This document shows positions 6,531 to 14,058 of a DNA stretch of 16,567 nucleotides, piece after piece. Made by a program: the position numbers and the translations under genes. Every line of letters starts with the position of its first letter. Position 1 is the stretch's first letter. The notes beneath the pieces are model-generated. The model did no database searches. It was not told the origin of the DNA and was given only the letters and a program-made list of their open reading frames with translations. The stretch comes from an uncultured Oscillibacter sp. (GTDB lineage: Bacteria > Bacillota > Clostridia > Oscillospirales > Oscillospiraceae): positions 1 through 16,567 of the forward strand of contig CABSFC010000057.1 of assembly GCA_902476875.1 (NCBI GenBank), given 5' to 3'.

Positions 6531-6992
6531 ATGGAGAAACCTGAACAGAACACGACCTCGTCGCCCTGCGGCGTCGGAAAGGGCTCTCTGCCCGGCGGCT
6601 GCGCACCGCTGGCGTTTCCATATATCCCTATGCAGGACGCCAACCCCGTCCGCTACAGCCGGATGGAGGCGCTGGAAACCGGTACCCTCTTTCCCGGATT
6701 GAACCTGCCCTTCAAGGCGGCCATCCAGGCCAGGACGAAAATGGCCAACACCGCCCTGGCGGAGCTGATGGCTCTGGACTTCGCCATTGATGAGCTGGGG
6801 CTGTACCTGATCACTCACGCCCAGGACCAGGAGGTCCTGCAGCTCTACTGGTCCTACATCAAAATGGCCAGAGAGGGCCGCGAGAAGTACCAGAAGATGT
6901 ACGGTCCCCTGCTGCAGACCGACCTGACCCCGGAAGACGGCTATGCCTGGATCAAGGACCCGTGGCCCTGGGACAATGGAGGGAACGACTGA
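6531..6992 (+). CDS. cotJB: Fused CotJA-CotJB spore coat protein
   Basis: The 153-residue protein joins two coat proteins that are separate genes (each about 80-90 codons) in Bacillus. Residues about 25-62 are CotJA-like (FPYIPMQ, then YSRMEALETGTLFPGLNLPF). Residues about 72-148 are CotJB-like (LMALDFAIDELGLYL, a helical middle, KYQKMYGPL, and the ending DPWPW at 143-147). The frame is open throughout without an internal stop, and no second ribosome site precedes the CotJB part. CotJA, CotJB and CotJC form a coat or inner-coat complex made in the mother cell. The first 24 residues are Cys/Gly/Ser-rich and unlike either domain. The stop TGA overlaps the ATG of cotJC, so the two are coupled. 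The domain calls are good; that the fusion acts as one chain is an inference. Confidence 0.85.
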   Translation: MEKPEQNTTSSPCGVGKGSLPGGCAPLAFPYIPMQDANPVRYSRMEALETGTLFPGLNLPFKAAIQARTKMANTALAELMALDFAIDELGLYLITHAQDQEVLQLYWSYIKMAREGREKYQKMYGPLLQTDLTPEDGYAWIKDPWPWDNGGND

Positions 6993-7588
6993 TGTTCATC
7001 TATGAGAAGAAGCTGCAATACCCCATCAACATCAAGAACAGCAACCCCAAGCTGGCGGCGGTCATCATCAGCCAGTATGGCGGCCCCGACGGTGAGCTGG
7101 GGGCCTCTCTGCGCTACCTGAGTCAGCGCTACTCCATGCCCTGGCCGGAGCTGAAGGCCCTGCTGACCGACATCGGCACTGAGGAGCTGGGCCACCTGGA
7201 GATGGTGGGCACCATCGTCCACCAGCTGACCCGCAACCTGACGGAGGAGCAGATCAGGTCCGCCGGCTTCGCGCCCTACTTTGTGGACCACACCACCGGC
7301 GTGTATCCGCAGTTCGCCTCCGGCTATCCCTGGTCCGCCTCCACCATGCAGGTCACCGGCGACGTCATCGCCGACCTGACCGAGGATCTGGCGGCGGAGC
7401 AGAAGGCCCGGTTGACCTACGACAACATTCTGCGCCTCTCCGACGACCCGGATGTCAGCGACGCTATCCGCTTCCTGCGGGCCCGGGAGATCGTCCATTT
7501 TCAGCGCTTCGGCGAGGGACTGCGGCTGGCTAAGGACCGCATGAACGAAAAGAACGTCTACTATATGAACCCCGCCTTTGACAAGTAA
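6992..7588 (+). CDS. cotJC: Spore coat protein CotJC, manganese-catalase family
   Basis: The 198-residue product is related to di-manganese catalases across its length. The expected four-helix ligand set is visible: Glu35 (DGELGAS), Glu65 and His68 (TEELGHLEMV), Glu136 (AAEQKAR), and Glu166 with His169 (REIVHFQRF). A catalase-like activity in the coat, protecting the spore from peroxide, is the family expectation and has not been proved here. The start ATG at 6992 overlaps the preceding stop (TGATG), with GGAGGG 8 bases upstream; a longer frame from 6962 lies inside cotJB and is not used. A strong terminator follows 55 bases after the stop, so the operon consists of these two genes. Confidence 0.95.
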   Translation: MFIYEKKLQYPINIKNSNPKLAAVIISQYGGPDGELGASLRYLSQRYSMPWPELKALLTDIGTEELGHLEMVGTIVHQLTRNLTEEQIRSAGFAPYFVDHTTGVYPQFASGYPWSASTMQVTGDVIADLTEDLAAEQKARLTYDNILRLSDDPDVSDAIRFLRAREIVHFQRFGEGLRLAKDRMNEKNVYYMNPAFDK

Positions 7589-7643
7589 CGCGGACGCCTC
7601 CCGGAACTCCGTGGGATGAGGGAGGGCGGCCAACGCTGACAGA

Positions 7644-7685
7644 AAAAGGGCCCCGGCAGTCCTGCTGACTGCCGGGGCCCTTTTC
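7644..7685 (+). terminator. Rho-independent terminator of the cotJ operon
   Basis: A 17-bp perfect stem (arms 7644-7660 and 7668-7684, core GGGCCCCGGCAGT) with a 7-base loop ends in TTTTCT. The A-run on the left arm could make it act on the minus strand as well. Confidence 0.95.
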
Positions 7686-7767
7686 TCCGATACAAAACAG
7701 GTCCAGCCCAACATGTCAGGGCGTGGCACCCGTTCGCTTTGATGGTGCAGGTCTGGCCGCCGCCGCT

Positions 7768-7805
7768 TGAATGGACTGGTAATACTAAACTATAAAGTCC
7801 ATTCA
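7768..7805. repeat. 10-bp perfect inverted repeat around an AT-rich 18-base loop
   Basis: TGAATGGACT (7768-7777) and AGTCCATTCA (7796-7805) are exact inverted copies; the interior is AT-rich in a GC-rich neighbourhood. The right arm overlaps the stop of the broken minus-strand gene (7803). It could be a hairpin, an operator or the scar of a mobile element. Confidence 0.5.
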
Positions 7806-8161
7806 CTCTACAAGTTTCTGCGTTCCGATAGCGGCCCAACATTTTGCCCGGTCCACCGGGTTGCCGTGGCTGTCGGTGATTTTCAGCGTCCGGAGGACCT
7901 CTCTGACCGACTTGGACACGGCCTTGTAAATGTAACCAAGAGGCTCTCCTCTTCCTCCGGCAGTCTGTTGACCTTGTCCTTCTGCCATAGACCCGTCCAC
8001 CTTGATTACAGTGATAGAGCCATTCTCCGTGCCCTTCTAGCGGTTTGCATGTTTGCGTGGGCGGATACCGTTCCCGTCCCCACTGCCAGAGCGGCTGGCG
8101 CGGGAAGCAGGGTCAGCACCACGCATACTGCAAGTGCCGTGGAAACCAAGCGCTTTTTTAT
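7803..8161 (-). pseudogene. Broken gene for a secreted protein: intact ribosome site and signal peptide, ATA start, frameshift
   Basis: On the minus strand AGGAGG (8169-8174) is followed after 7 bases by ATA (8159-8161) in frame with KKRLVSTALAVCVVLTLLP and APAALA, a typical secretory signal peptide. The expected start ATG is therefore missing. The frame ends about 40 codons later at a TAA near 8004. A second frame, shifted by one, carries TENGSITVIKVDGSMAEG, then GYIYKAVSKSVREVL, and stops at 7803. The two halves together look like one short secreted protein that has lost its start and suffered an indel near 8030. The mature part resembles nothing I can name. A non-ATG start (TTG a few codons in) could still give a truncated peptide. 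Confidence 0.5.
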
Positions 8162-8282
8162 ATCTGTACCTCCTATATCTGCTTTCTCATCAATTCCATC
8201 CAGGGGCCGCACGCTCAGTCTCCCGTCCTGACGGTCCGCTCATACACACAGGGCCGCGCTGACGGAAGAAACGCGGCAGTCG

Positions 8283-8317
8283 GAAAAAACGCCCGCCGCG
8301 GGTCACCGCGGCGGGCG
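8283..8317 (-). terminator. Rho-independent terminator of the siroheme reductase gene
   Basis: Read on the minus strand, a 12-bp perfect GC stem (arms 8290-8301 and 8306-8317, CGCCCGCCGCGG type) with a 4-base loop is followed by TTTTTTCC. It starts about 20 bases after the stop codon of the reductase. Confidence 0.92.
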
Positions 8318-8336
8318 CTGTGCCTTTCCAAAAGTT

Positions 8337-9866
8337 TCATGCGTATTTTGCAATGATGGCGTTCAGCTCTTCCACGTGTCCGGCGGACCACTGCTCCCAC
8401 CCCAGGGCGGAGGCGGCGCGGCCCAGCTCCGCCAGCAGCGCGGGGATGTCCCGCTCCAGCACGGTGGCGGCGGGCTCGCCGAAGTGGGCGGTGCCCAGAG
8501 CGTCGCTGCCGCCCAGGAACAGCTTGAAGGCGGGCTGGGGCTTGCCGTCCACCGGCTTCACGCAGCCCTGGAAGCCCAGAGCTCCGGCCTGATGGGTGCC
8601 GCAGCTGGAGGTACAGCCGGAGATATAGATCTTGGGCAGCGCGCCATCGGGCAGTCCGGCCTCCCGCACGGCGGCCACGGCGGCCTGGAGCAGCCCCTGG
8701 CTGTCCCGCACACCCTGCTGGCAGATGGTGGCGCCGATGCAGGCCACGCTGCGCTCAAAGGCGGTCGCCGCGCCGTCAGAAGTGGCGTCCAGCACCTGCT
8801 GGGCCTCGGCGGCGGTCAGGTTGATGATATAGATGGTCTCGTTGGGGGCGATGCGGCACTCCGCCCAGGGCATGTCCCGCAGCAGGGCGTATAGCTCCGC
8901 CGGCTTCTCAGGCGACAGAGCGCCACCGATGGGGTGGTACTCCACCGCGTACAGCCCCGGCTGCTTCTGCGGGATGACCCGGGCGTGGAGCAGCTGGCCC
9001 TCCCCTGCCTTATCAACAGGAACGGGGGCGATATCCAGATCCAGCCCGCCGGCGGCCTTGGCGGCCGCAAAGTTGGACAGGAACGCCTCCCTCAGGCCAT
9101 CCACGCCCAGGGTCTCCTGCATGTAGCGGGTGCGGGCCTTGGCCCGGTTCTGGTAGTTGCCGTGGGCGCAGAAGGTGTCGGTCATGGCTTTGAGACAGTA
9201 CAAAACGTCGCCGGGGGCCACGGACTCGTCCACCAGCACGCCCATGCGGTGGTTGTTGCCAAGACCGCCGGCGATGCGCAGGGCAAAGGTGCCGTCGCTC
9301 TTCGCCAGAAAGCCCATGTCCCGGAAGGCGGTGTGGACGGAGTCGTCCACGCCGTTGCAGAAGGCCACTTTCAGCTTGCGGGGCATATGGATGTCACGGC
9401 AGATGGACAGCAGGTAGTCCGTCGCGGCCTCGGCCCAGGGCATAACGTCGAAAGCCTCCCCCGGCTGGACGCCGGACAGAGGGCTGCACATAACGTTGCG
9501 GGGGTTGTCCCCGCCGCCGCCACGGGTCAGGATGTCGCTGCCGATAGCCTCCTCCATGATGGACGGCACCTGCTCGCCCCGGAGGTCGTGGAGCTGCACC
9601 GTCTCGCAGGTGGTCAGCTTCAGCCGCAGGACGCCGTGGCGCTCCACGGTGTCGGCCAGAAATTTCAGGCGTTCCACCGTCAGGCGACCGCCCGGCATCC
9701 GCAGGCGCAGCATGTGTTTAGAGGGGTCCCGCTGGGCGTAGGAACCCATGCCGCCGGAGATGCCCTTGTAGGCCTTCTTGTCAAGATCGCCCTGCTGGAA
9801 CGCGCCGATCGTCCCCTTGAAGTCTCCGATCTCGGCACGGAAGGCCTTTACCCACTGTTCGTTCAT
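8337..9866 (-). CDS. Siroheme and [4Fe-4S] nitrite/sulfite reductase
   Basis: The 509-residue product has the usual two-fold layout of ferredoxin-type nitrite/sulfite reductases: two ferredoxin-like half domains (about 42-110 and 300-365) and two siroheme-Fe4S domains. The cluster and siroheme Cys residues are complete: Cys376 and Cys382 (C-x5-C in CIGATICQQG), Cys418 and Cys422 (C-x3-C in GCTSSCGTHQ). The enzyme carries out a six-electron reduction of sulfite to sulfide or nitrite to ammonium; the sequence does not let me choose. No ferredoxin, siroheme-synthesis, sulfate-activation or nitrate genes lie beside it. It has its own promoter (9932-9961) and terminator, so it is a single-gene unit. 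Start ATG 9866 has GGAGAGGAAA about 6 bases upstream. Confidence 0.9.
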   Translation of the reverse strand: MNEQWVKAFRAEIGDFKGTIGAFQQGDLDKKAYKGISGGMGSYAQRDPSKHMLRLRMPGGRLTVERLKFLADTVERHGVLRLKLTTCETVQLHDLRGEQVPSIMEEAIGSDILTRGGGGDNPRNVMCSPLSGVQPGEAFDVMPWAEAATDYLLSICRDIHMPRKLKVAFCNGVDDSVHTAFRDMGFLAKSDGTFALRIAGGLGNNHRMGVLVDESVAPGDVLYCLKAMTDTFCAHGNYQNRAKARTRYMQETLGVDGLREAFLSNFAAAKAAGGLDLDIAPVPVDKAGEGQLLHARVIPQKQPGLYAVEYHPIGGALSPEKPAELYALLRDMPWAECRIAPNETIYIINLTAAEAQQVLDATSDGAATAFERSVACIGATICQQGVRDSQGLLQAAVAAVREAGLPDGALPKIYISGCTSSCGTHQAGALGFQGCVKPVDGKPQPAFKLFLGGSDALGTAHFGEPAATVLERDIPALLAELGRAASALGWEQWSAGHVEELNAIIAKYA

Positions 9867-9931
9867 ATCGTTTCCTCTCCCATCGTTACGGGCGCCCGCA
9901 CCAGACGCAGACGCCCTTTTTCACAAATCTC

Positions 9932-9961
9932 AGTATATCACCGCTGTCCGCGTTTGTGCAA
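9932..9961 (-). promoter_or_regulatory. Promoter of the siroheme reductase gene
   Basis: On the minus strand TTGCAC (9956-9961) and TATACT (9932-9937) are 18 bases apart, with a TGA extension before the -10. The start codon is about 65 bases downstream. No clear operator is seen. Confidence 0.7.
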
Positions 9962-9984
9962 TCCAAAGTCCGCGGATTGAAACA

Positions 9985-10704
9985 TCAGAGGCGCGGTTTT
10001 TCCGCCCCGGTTTTCGGGAGCTTCAGACTCCGCAGGTGCGCCTTTTGCGCATCGGTGACGCGGTAGCTCTCAAGAGCTTTCTGGATGGTCCTGTTGTGGG
10101 TCCAGGGGTCCAGGCGGCGCTGGAGGAGATAGGGCAGCGCCGCGTCATACTGCTTGGCCAGCGCCGTGGCAAAGTACCAGGCGATCATCATATTGACGTA
10201 GTATTCCCCGCTGTGGACCTCCGCAACCATGGCCGGATACTCCGGCCGGAACGCCTCGTCCAGATAGAAGGTCATCATCATTCCGATGGCGAACCGGACG
10301 GTATAGGTGTCATTGGACGCCAGCCAGGCTTTGATCTGCTCCAGCAGCTCCGGCAGGTGGCGGCGGAACGCCCGGGGACGCATCAGGTCGCAGGTGGCCC
10401 AATTGTCCACGTGGGGCAAAAACGCGTCCAGCGAGGCCACTGTCTGGCCGTAGTCCCGCATGTTCTCGATCAGCAGACCGTGAAGGTTGTTCTCCTCGTA
10501 ATACCGGTGGGGCAGGCATTGGAGGAATTCCGCCGCCTCCGGCGTCTTTCCGAACTCTTTGGCAAATTTCCGCAGCGCCGGCATACGGACGCCGATAACG
10601 GTCTCCGGGTCCACCGTGGGGATGAGCTTGCACCGGAACGTCCGGTAGTCCGCGTCCTGTAGCTGGAAGAGTTTTTTCCGCGCAATTTCTTCAGCGCCAG
10701 TCAT
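9985..10704 (-). CDS. AlkD-like DNA alkylation repair protein (HEAT-like repeats)
   Basis: About 239 residues of alpha-helical repeats match the AlkD family of DNA glycosylases that remove positively charged alkylated bases. The residues that line the AlkD DNA groove are present in order: Trp102 and Asp106 in VDNWATCD, and Arg137 in YTVRFAIGMMM. The C-terminus ends in the RRLDPWTHNRTIQKALESYR helix pair usual for the family. ATG 10704 is preferred over ATG 10716 because the latter lies directly on the ribosome site GGGAGGAG. The gene overlaps the end of the upstream hydrolase gene by 14 bases, so both are probably on one transcript. Alkylation-damage repair is a family-based inference. Confidence 0.88.
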   Translation of the reverse strand: MTGAEEIARKKLFQLQDADYRTFRCKLIPTVDPETVIGVRMPALRKFAKEFGKTPEAAEFLQCLPHRYYEENNLHGLLIENMRDYGQTVASLDAFLPHVDNWATCDLMRPRAFRRHLPELLEQIKAWLASNDTYTVRFAIGMMMTFYLDEAFRPEYPAMVAEVHSGEYYVNMMIAWYFATALAKQYDAALPYLLQRRLDPWTHNRTIQKALESYRVTDAQKAHLRSLKLPKTGAEKPRL

Positions 10705-11416
10705 TGTAAAGTACATCTCCTCCCGTATTTTGCCATGTCCACTGGCGCAGCGCCGCCAGCTGCTCCTCTGTGTGGAACCAGTGTTCGCCGTCCTCCATAA
10801 CGGTCAGCGCGCAGCCAAAGCGGGCGGCGAAAGCGTCCACGGTCTCCCTGCTGGTCAAGGCATCCCCGCCGGCGTAGAGAATGGCGGTAGAGCCGGACCA
10901 GCGCTCAATGGGATGGGCTTTGGCGTACTGGTAATAGCGCCAGGACAGCGTCTCGCCAAAGTCCGTGGGGATTTCGCCCCGCTCCTCCAGCGCCGCCTCC
11001 GTCACCCCGGCCCAGCCCATCATGGTCCGGATCAGGGCCGTCATGTCCAAAACCGGCGAGACAAACAGACTCCGCTCCGGCGGGTCCTCCGAAAAAGCCA
11101 GCAAGCTGAACCAGGCGCCGATGCTGGTGGCCCGCAGGGCGACGCCCTTCCATCTCCGCCGGGCCCAGGCCATGACGGATCGCAGCTCCGGCACCGCGTG
11201 CCAAGGGTTGAAGGTCCCCGTCTCCCCCCGCCGTTCGCCGTGTTCCGGCATGTCAACGGAAAGCACTTGCCAGCCATTTGGGCAGATGATCTCCGCAAAG
11301 TCCCGGGCCTCCTCCTTGCAGCCGTGCTTGCCGTGGACGAACAGATACGCCCGCTCCGCCTCGCCGCCGCACAGCAGGGCGGGCATCCGACCGATTTTGA
11401 AAACAGCTTCTTTCAT
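10691..11416 (-). CDS. Alpha/beta hydrolase
   Basis: The 241-residue protein has an alpha/beta-hydrolase fold. FVHGKHG (26-32) is the oxyanion loop, ATSIGAW the nucleophile elbow with Ser98 (an A-x-S-x-G variant), Asp185 in YAGGDALTS the likely acid and His212 in DGEHWFH the base. The substrate cannot be told; short-chain ester or peptide-like substrates are common in this group. The start ATG 11416 has GGGGAGAA 6 bases upstream; a longer frame from 11440 lies across that ribosome site and the promoter. The last 14 bases overlap the AlkD-like gene, and the ribosome site of the latter lies inside this gene. No functional link between hydrolase and repair protein is known to me. Confidence 0.82.
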   Translation of the reverse strand: MKEAVFKIGRMPALLCGGEAERAYLFVHGKHGCKEEARDFAEIICPNGWQVLSVDMPEHGERRGETGTFNPWHAVPELRSVMAWARRRWKGVALRATSIGAWFSLLAFSEDPPERSLFVSPVLDMTALIRTMMGWAGVTEAALEERGEIPTDFGETLSWRYYQYAKAHPIERWSGSTAILYAGGDALTSRETVDAFAARFGCALTVMEDGEHWFHTEEQLAALRQWTWQNTGGDVLYNDWR

Positions 11417-11440
11417 ATGTGGTTCTCCCCGTCGTTTCAC

Positions 11441-11469
11441 AGGATATCACATCCCACCGGTTTCCGCAA
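11441..11469 (-). promoter_or_regulatory. Promoter of the hydrolase-alkD pair
   Basis: On the minus strand TTGCGG (11464-11469) and TATCCT (11441-11446) are 17 bases apart, with TGTGA directly before the -10 (extended type). It is 25 bases from the start codon, so the leader is short. Confidence 0.6.
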
Positions 11470-11537
11470 CGCCAACGGCCCAATTGAACGCGGGGCTCCT
11501 GGCTTGCTTTTTCATGAAGACGATCACTTATATATTT

Positions 11538-11554
11538 TGTACATAAAATGTACA
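11538..11554. promoter_or_regulatory. Palindromic operator candidate TGTACAT-AAA-ATGTACA
   Basis: A perfect 7-bp inverted repeat with a 3-base centre lies in an AT-rich patch between the divergent hydrolase and small-protein genes. The shape fits a homodimeric repressor site. It sits about 70 bases upstream of the hydrolase -35 and 144 bases before the small gene; which gene it might control is unknown. Confidence 0.4.
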
Positions 11555-11697
11555 TTATTTTTGTGCGTATTGCACAGCGCGACAGCGTTTCGGAAAAAAA
11601 CCTTATCTACATCATCCATAGACAGAACAGGGTCGTTCGTGATACCTTAAGGGCACAGCCGGAAGGGCTGAAAATCATCAGAAAGGATGTGTTTCCC

Positions 11698-11955
11698 ATG
11701 AAATTACGCTCCGAAGCGGACGTCCAGGAGTTTCTGGAGGCCGTCAAAGCCTGCGAGGGCGACGTATATCTGAAAAGCCCCGAGGGAGACATTTTTAATT
11801 TGAAATCCTCCCTGTCCCGCTATGTGGCGCTGGGGCACCTGCTGGAGAAGGAGGGCGACAGACTGGAGCTGTTTGCCGACCGCCGGGAGGACCGGGCCCT
11901 GCTCATGCGCATGGTGGCCGATCTGTCCGGCGGCGATACGCCCGCAGCTTCCTGA
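11698..11955 (+). CDS. Small conserved-looking protein of unknown function (85 residues)
   Basis: The product is MKLRSEADVQEFLEAVKAC, then a GDVYLKSPEGDIFNLKS segment, then SRYVALGHLLEKEGDRLELF and an acidic Arg/Glu helix. This pattern (a helix, a short beta-like stretch with SPEGD, then YVALG and LELF) recurs in short proteins of gut clostridia as I remember them; databases have sometimes given such proteins doubtful names, and I assign no function. It is soluble, with no signal or membrane segment. ATG 11698 has AAGGATG 9 bases upstream; the longer frame from 11548 would read through a leader with no ribosome site. No clear promoter was found; a palindrome lies at 11538-11554. It ends at a terminator shared with ligA. 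Confidence 0.75.
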   Translation: MKLRSEADVQEFLEAVKACEGDVYLKSPEGDIFNLKSSLSRYVALGHLLEKEGDRLELFADRREDRALLMRMVADLSGGDTPAAS

Positions 11956-11964
11956 TCTCCTCTC

Positions 11965-12008
11965 AAAAAACGCCCGCCCCACGGATTTTCGTGGCGGCGG
12001 GCGTTTTC
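11965..12008. terminator. Bidirectional terminator between the small protein gene and ligA
   Basis: The stem AAAACGCCCGCC plus CCACG (11967-11983) pairs with CGTGG plus GGCGGGCGTTTT (11990-12007) with one bulged C. It is A-rich on the left and T-rich on the right, so it serves both converging genes. Confidence 0.92.
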
Positions 12009-12013
12009 TGTTG

Positions 12014-14041
12014 TCATGCCTGGGGGCGGAACAGCGCCTCCACAGCAGCCGCGTCGCCCTCCCGCTCCCCGATCAGGGTCAGGAACTGGGCCTCGTCAAT
12101 GACCGGCACGCCCAGCTCCTGGGCCTTGCGGAGCTTGGACCCGGCGGCCTCGCCGGCCACCACGCAGGCGGTCTTTTTGGAGACAGAGCCGGAGACCTTG
12201 GCCCCCAGAGCCTCCAGTCTGGCGCCGGCCTCCTTCCGGGAATGGGCGGACAGCTCCCCCGTCAGAACGAAGGTCAGTCCGGCGAAGCGCTGGTCCACCG
12301 GCGCGGCGGTGCTCTCCATGTTCACCCCCGCCTCCTTCAGGCGGTGGATCAGGTCCTGGGACTGGGGCGAGGCCAGGTAGTCCACAATGCACTGGGCCGT
12401 GACGCCGCCCACGTCGTTGATGGCCGTCAGCTCGTCCACCGTGGCAACAATCAGGGCGTCCATGGTCCCAAAGTGGGCGGAGAGCACCTTGGCGGCCTTC
12501 TCTCCCACCTGGCGGATACCCAGGCCGTAGATCAGCCTGGAAAGGTCGTTGCCCTTGGACTTCTCAATGGCCCGAATCAGGTTCTCCGCGGACTTTTCGC
12601 CCATGCGGTCCAGCTTGGCGACATCCGCGGCGTGGATGCTGTAAAGGTCAGCGGCGTTACAGATCAGGCCGTTCTCCACCAGCTGCTGCACCACGGCGGG
12701 ACCGCAGCCGTCGATGTCCATGGCGTTGCGGCTGGCGAAATGGGTGATGTTCCGCAGCAGCTGGGCGGGGCACTCCGCCCCGGTACAGCGCAGGGCCGCT
12801 CCGTCAACGTCCCGGACCACGGGCGCGCCGCAGACCGGGCAGGTCTCCGGCAGGGTGTAGGGCACCGTGTCCTCCGGGCGCTTGTCCATCACCACCTCCA
12901 CGATCTCCGGGATGATCTCCCCCGCCTTCTGGACGATGACCGTGTCCCCCACACGGATGTCCTTCTCCGTGATATAGTCCTGGTTGTGAAGGGTGGCATT
13001 GGTGACGGTGGTGCCCGCCAGCCGGACGGGTTCCAGCACCGCCTTTGGGGTCAGCACGCCGGTGCGGCCCACCTGCACCACGATGTCCAGCACCTTGGAG
13101 GGCTTCTTCTCCGGCGGGTACTTGAAGGCCACCGCCCACTTGGGAAATTTGGCGGTAGAGCCCAAAATTTCACGATCTGTCAAGGAGTTTACCTTCACGA
13201 CAGCGCCGTCGATGTCGAAGGGGTACTCCAGCCGCTGGTCGTTGATGCGGGCGATCTCCGCCTGGAGTCTGGAGGTCCCCGACAGCGTCTTGTGGGGGAT
13301 GACCTTGAAGCGCTGGGAGGCCAGGTACTCCAGCGTCTCGGCGTGGGAGGCGAATTCCCGGCCCTCCGCCAGCTGCAGGTTGAAGATCTGGATGTCAAGC
13401 TTCCGCGCCGCGCAGACCTTGGGGTCCAGCTGGCGCAATGACCCGGCGGCGGCGTTGCGGGGGTTGGCCATCAGGGGTTTTCCCTGGAGCTCCCGCATAC
13501 CGTTGATCTCCTCGAACACGGCCCGGGACATGTAGACCTCGCCCCGGACGATGAGCCGGGGCAGCTTCTCCGGAAGCCGCATGGGGATGGCGCGGACGGT
13601 CTTCAGATTCTCCGTCACGTCCTCCCCCACCCGGCCGTCGCCCCGGGTGGCGCCCCGGACGAACACGCCGTCCCGGTACTCCAGAGCCACGGACAAGCCG
13701 TCCACCTTCGGTTCCACGGAATACTCCACGGGTGTGCCCAGGGCCTCGTCCATGCGGTCGCAGAACTCCGCCACTTCTTCCTGGTTGAACACGTCCTGCA
13801 GGCTCTCCAGCGGCACCTCGTGGGTATAAGGCGAAAACCCTTCCAACGTCTGTCCACCGATGCGCTGGGTGGGCGAATCCGGGGTGATCTCCTCCGGGTG
13901 GGCCGCCTCCAGTTCCTCCAGGCGGCGGTTGAGCATGTCGTACTCATAGTCGCTCATGGTGGGGGCGTCCAGCACGTAATAGCGGTAGCCGTTTTCGTTC
14001 AGCGTCTCCCGCAGCTGCCTGATTTCCTCGCGGTAATCCAT
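12014..14041 (-). CDS. ligA: NAD-dependent DNA ligase LigA
   Basis: The 675-residue protein is full length for LigA and seals nicks using NAD+ in replication and repair. Domains in order are: Ia and the adenylation domain (AMP-accepting Lys112 in EPKVDG, KFPKWAVAFKYPPEK for NAD contacts), OB fold (about 312-395), a four-Cys zinc finger (Cys401, 404, 419, 424), helix-hairpin-helix repeats (about 440-570) and a C-terminal BRCT domain (about 586-658, FAGLTFVLTGEL). ATG 14041 is chosen because GGAGGG lies 5 bases upstream; the longer frame from 14059 would begin on the yunB stop. It follows yunB by 17 bases, so it is on the same transcript. Nothing is missing. Confidence 0.98.
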   Translation of the reverse strand: MDYREEIRQLRETLNENGYRYYVLDAPTMSDYEYDMLNRRLEELEAAHPEEITPDSPTQRIGGQTLEGFSPYTHEVPLESLQDVFNQEEVAEFCDRMDEALGTPVEYSVEPKVDGLSVALEYRDGVFVRGATRGDGRVGEDVTENLKTVRAIPMRLPEKLPRLIVRGEVYMSRAVFEEINGMRELQGKPLMANPRNAAAGSLRQLDPKVCAARKLDIQIFNLQLAEGREFASHAETLEYLASQRFKVIPHKTLSGTSRLQAEIARINDQRLEYPFDIDGAVVKVNSLTDREILGSTAKFPKWAVAFKYPPEKKPSKVLDIVVQVGRTGVLTPKAVLEPVRLAGTTVTNATLHNQDYITEKDIRVGDTVIVQKAGEIIPEIVEVVMDKRPEDTVPYTLPETCPVCGAPVVRDVDGAALRCTGAECPAQLLRNITHFASRNAMDIDGCGPAVVQQLVENGLICNAADLYSIHAADVAKLDRMGEKSAENLIRAIEKSKGNDLSRLIYGLGIRQVGEKAAKVLSAHFGTMDALIVATVDELTAINDVGGVTAQCIVDYLASPQSQDLIHRLKEAGVNMESTAAPVDQRFAGLTFVLTGELSAHSRKEAGARLEALGAKVSGSVSKKTACVVAGEAAGSKLRKAQELGVPVIDEAQFLTLIGEREGDAAAVEALFRPQA

Positions 14042-14058
14042 GGTTTCCCTCCGATACA

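Noticed and set aside
7561..7842. A 93-codon minus-strand frame after the broken secreted-protein gene
   Set aside because: It reads through the cotJ terminator and into cotJC antisense; no ribosome site.
8934..9980. A 348-codon plus-strand open frame opposite the siroheme reductase
   Set aside because: Shadow frame with Val/Gly/His/Gln bias; it reads through the reductase promoter.
11822..13441. A 539-codon plus-strand open frame opposite ligA
   Set aside because: It runs through the small protein gene, a strong terminator and the ligA antisense strand. The His/Gly/Leu-rich product is typical of a shadow frame.
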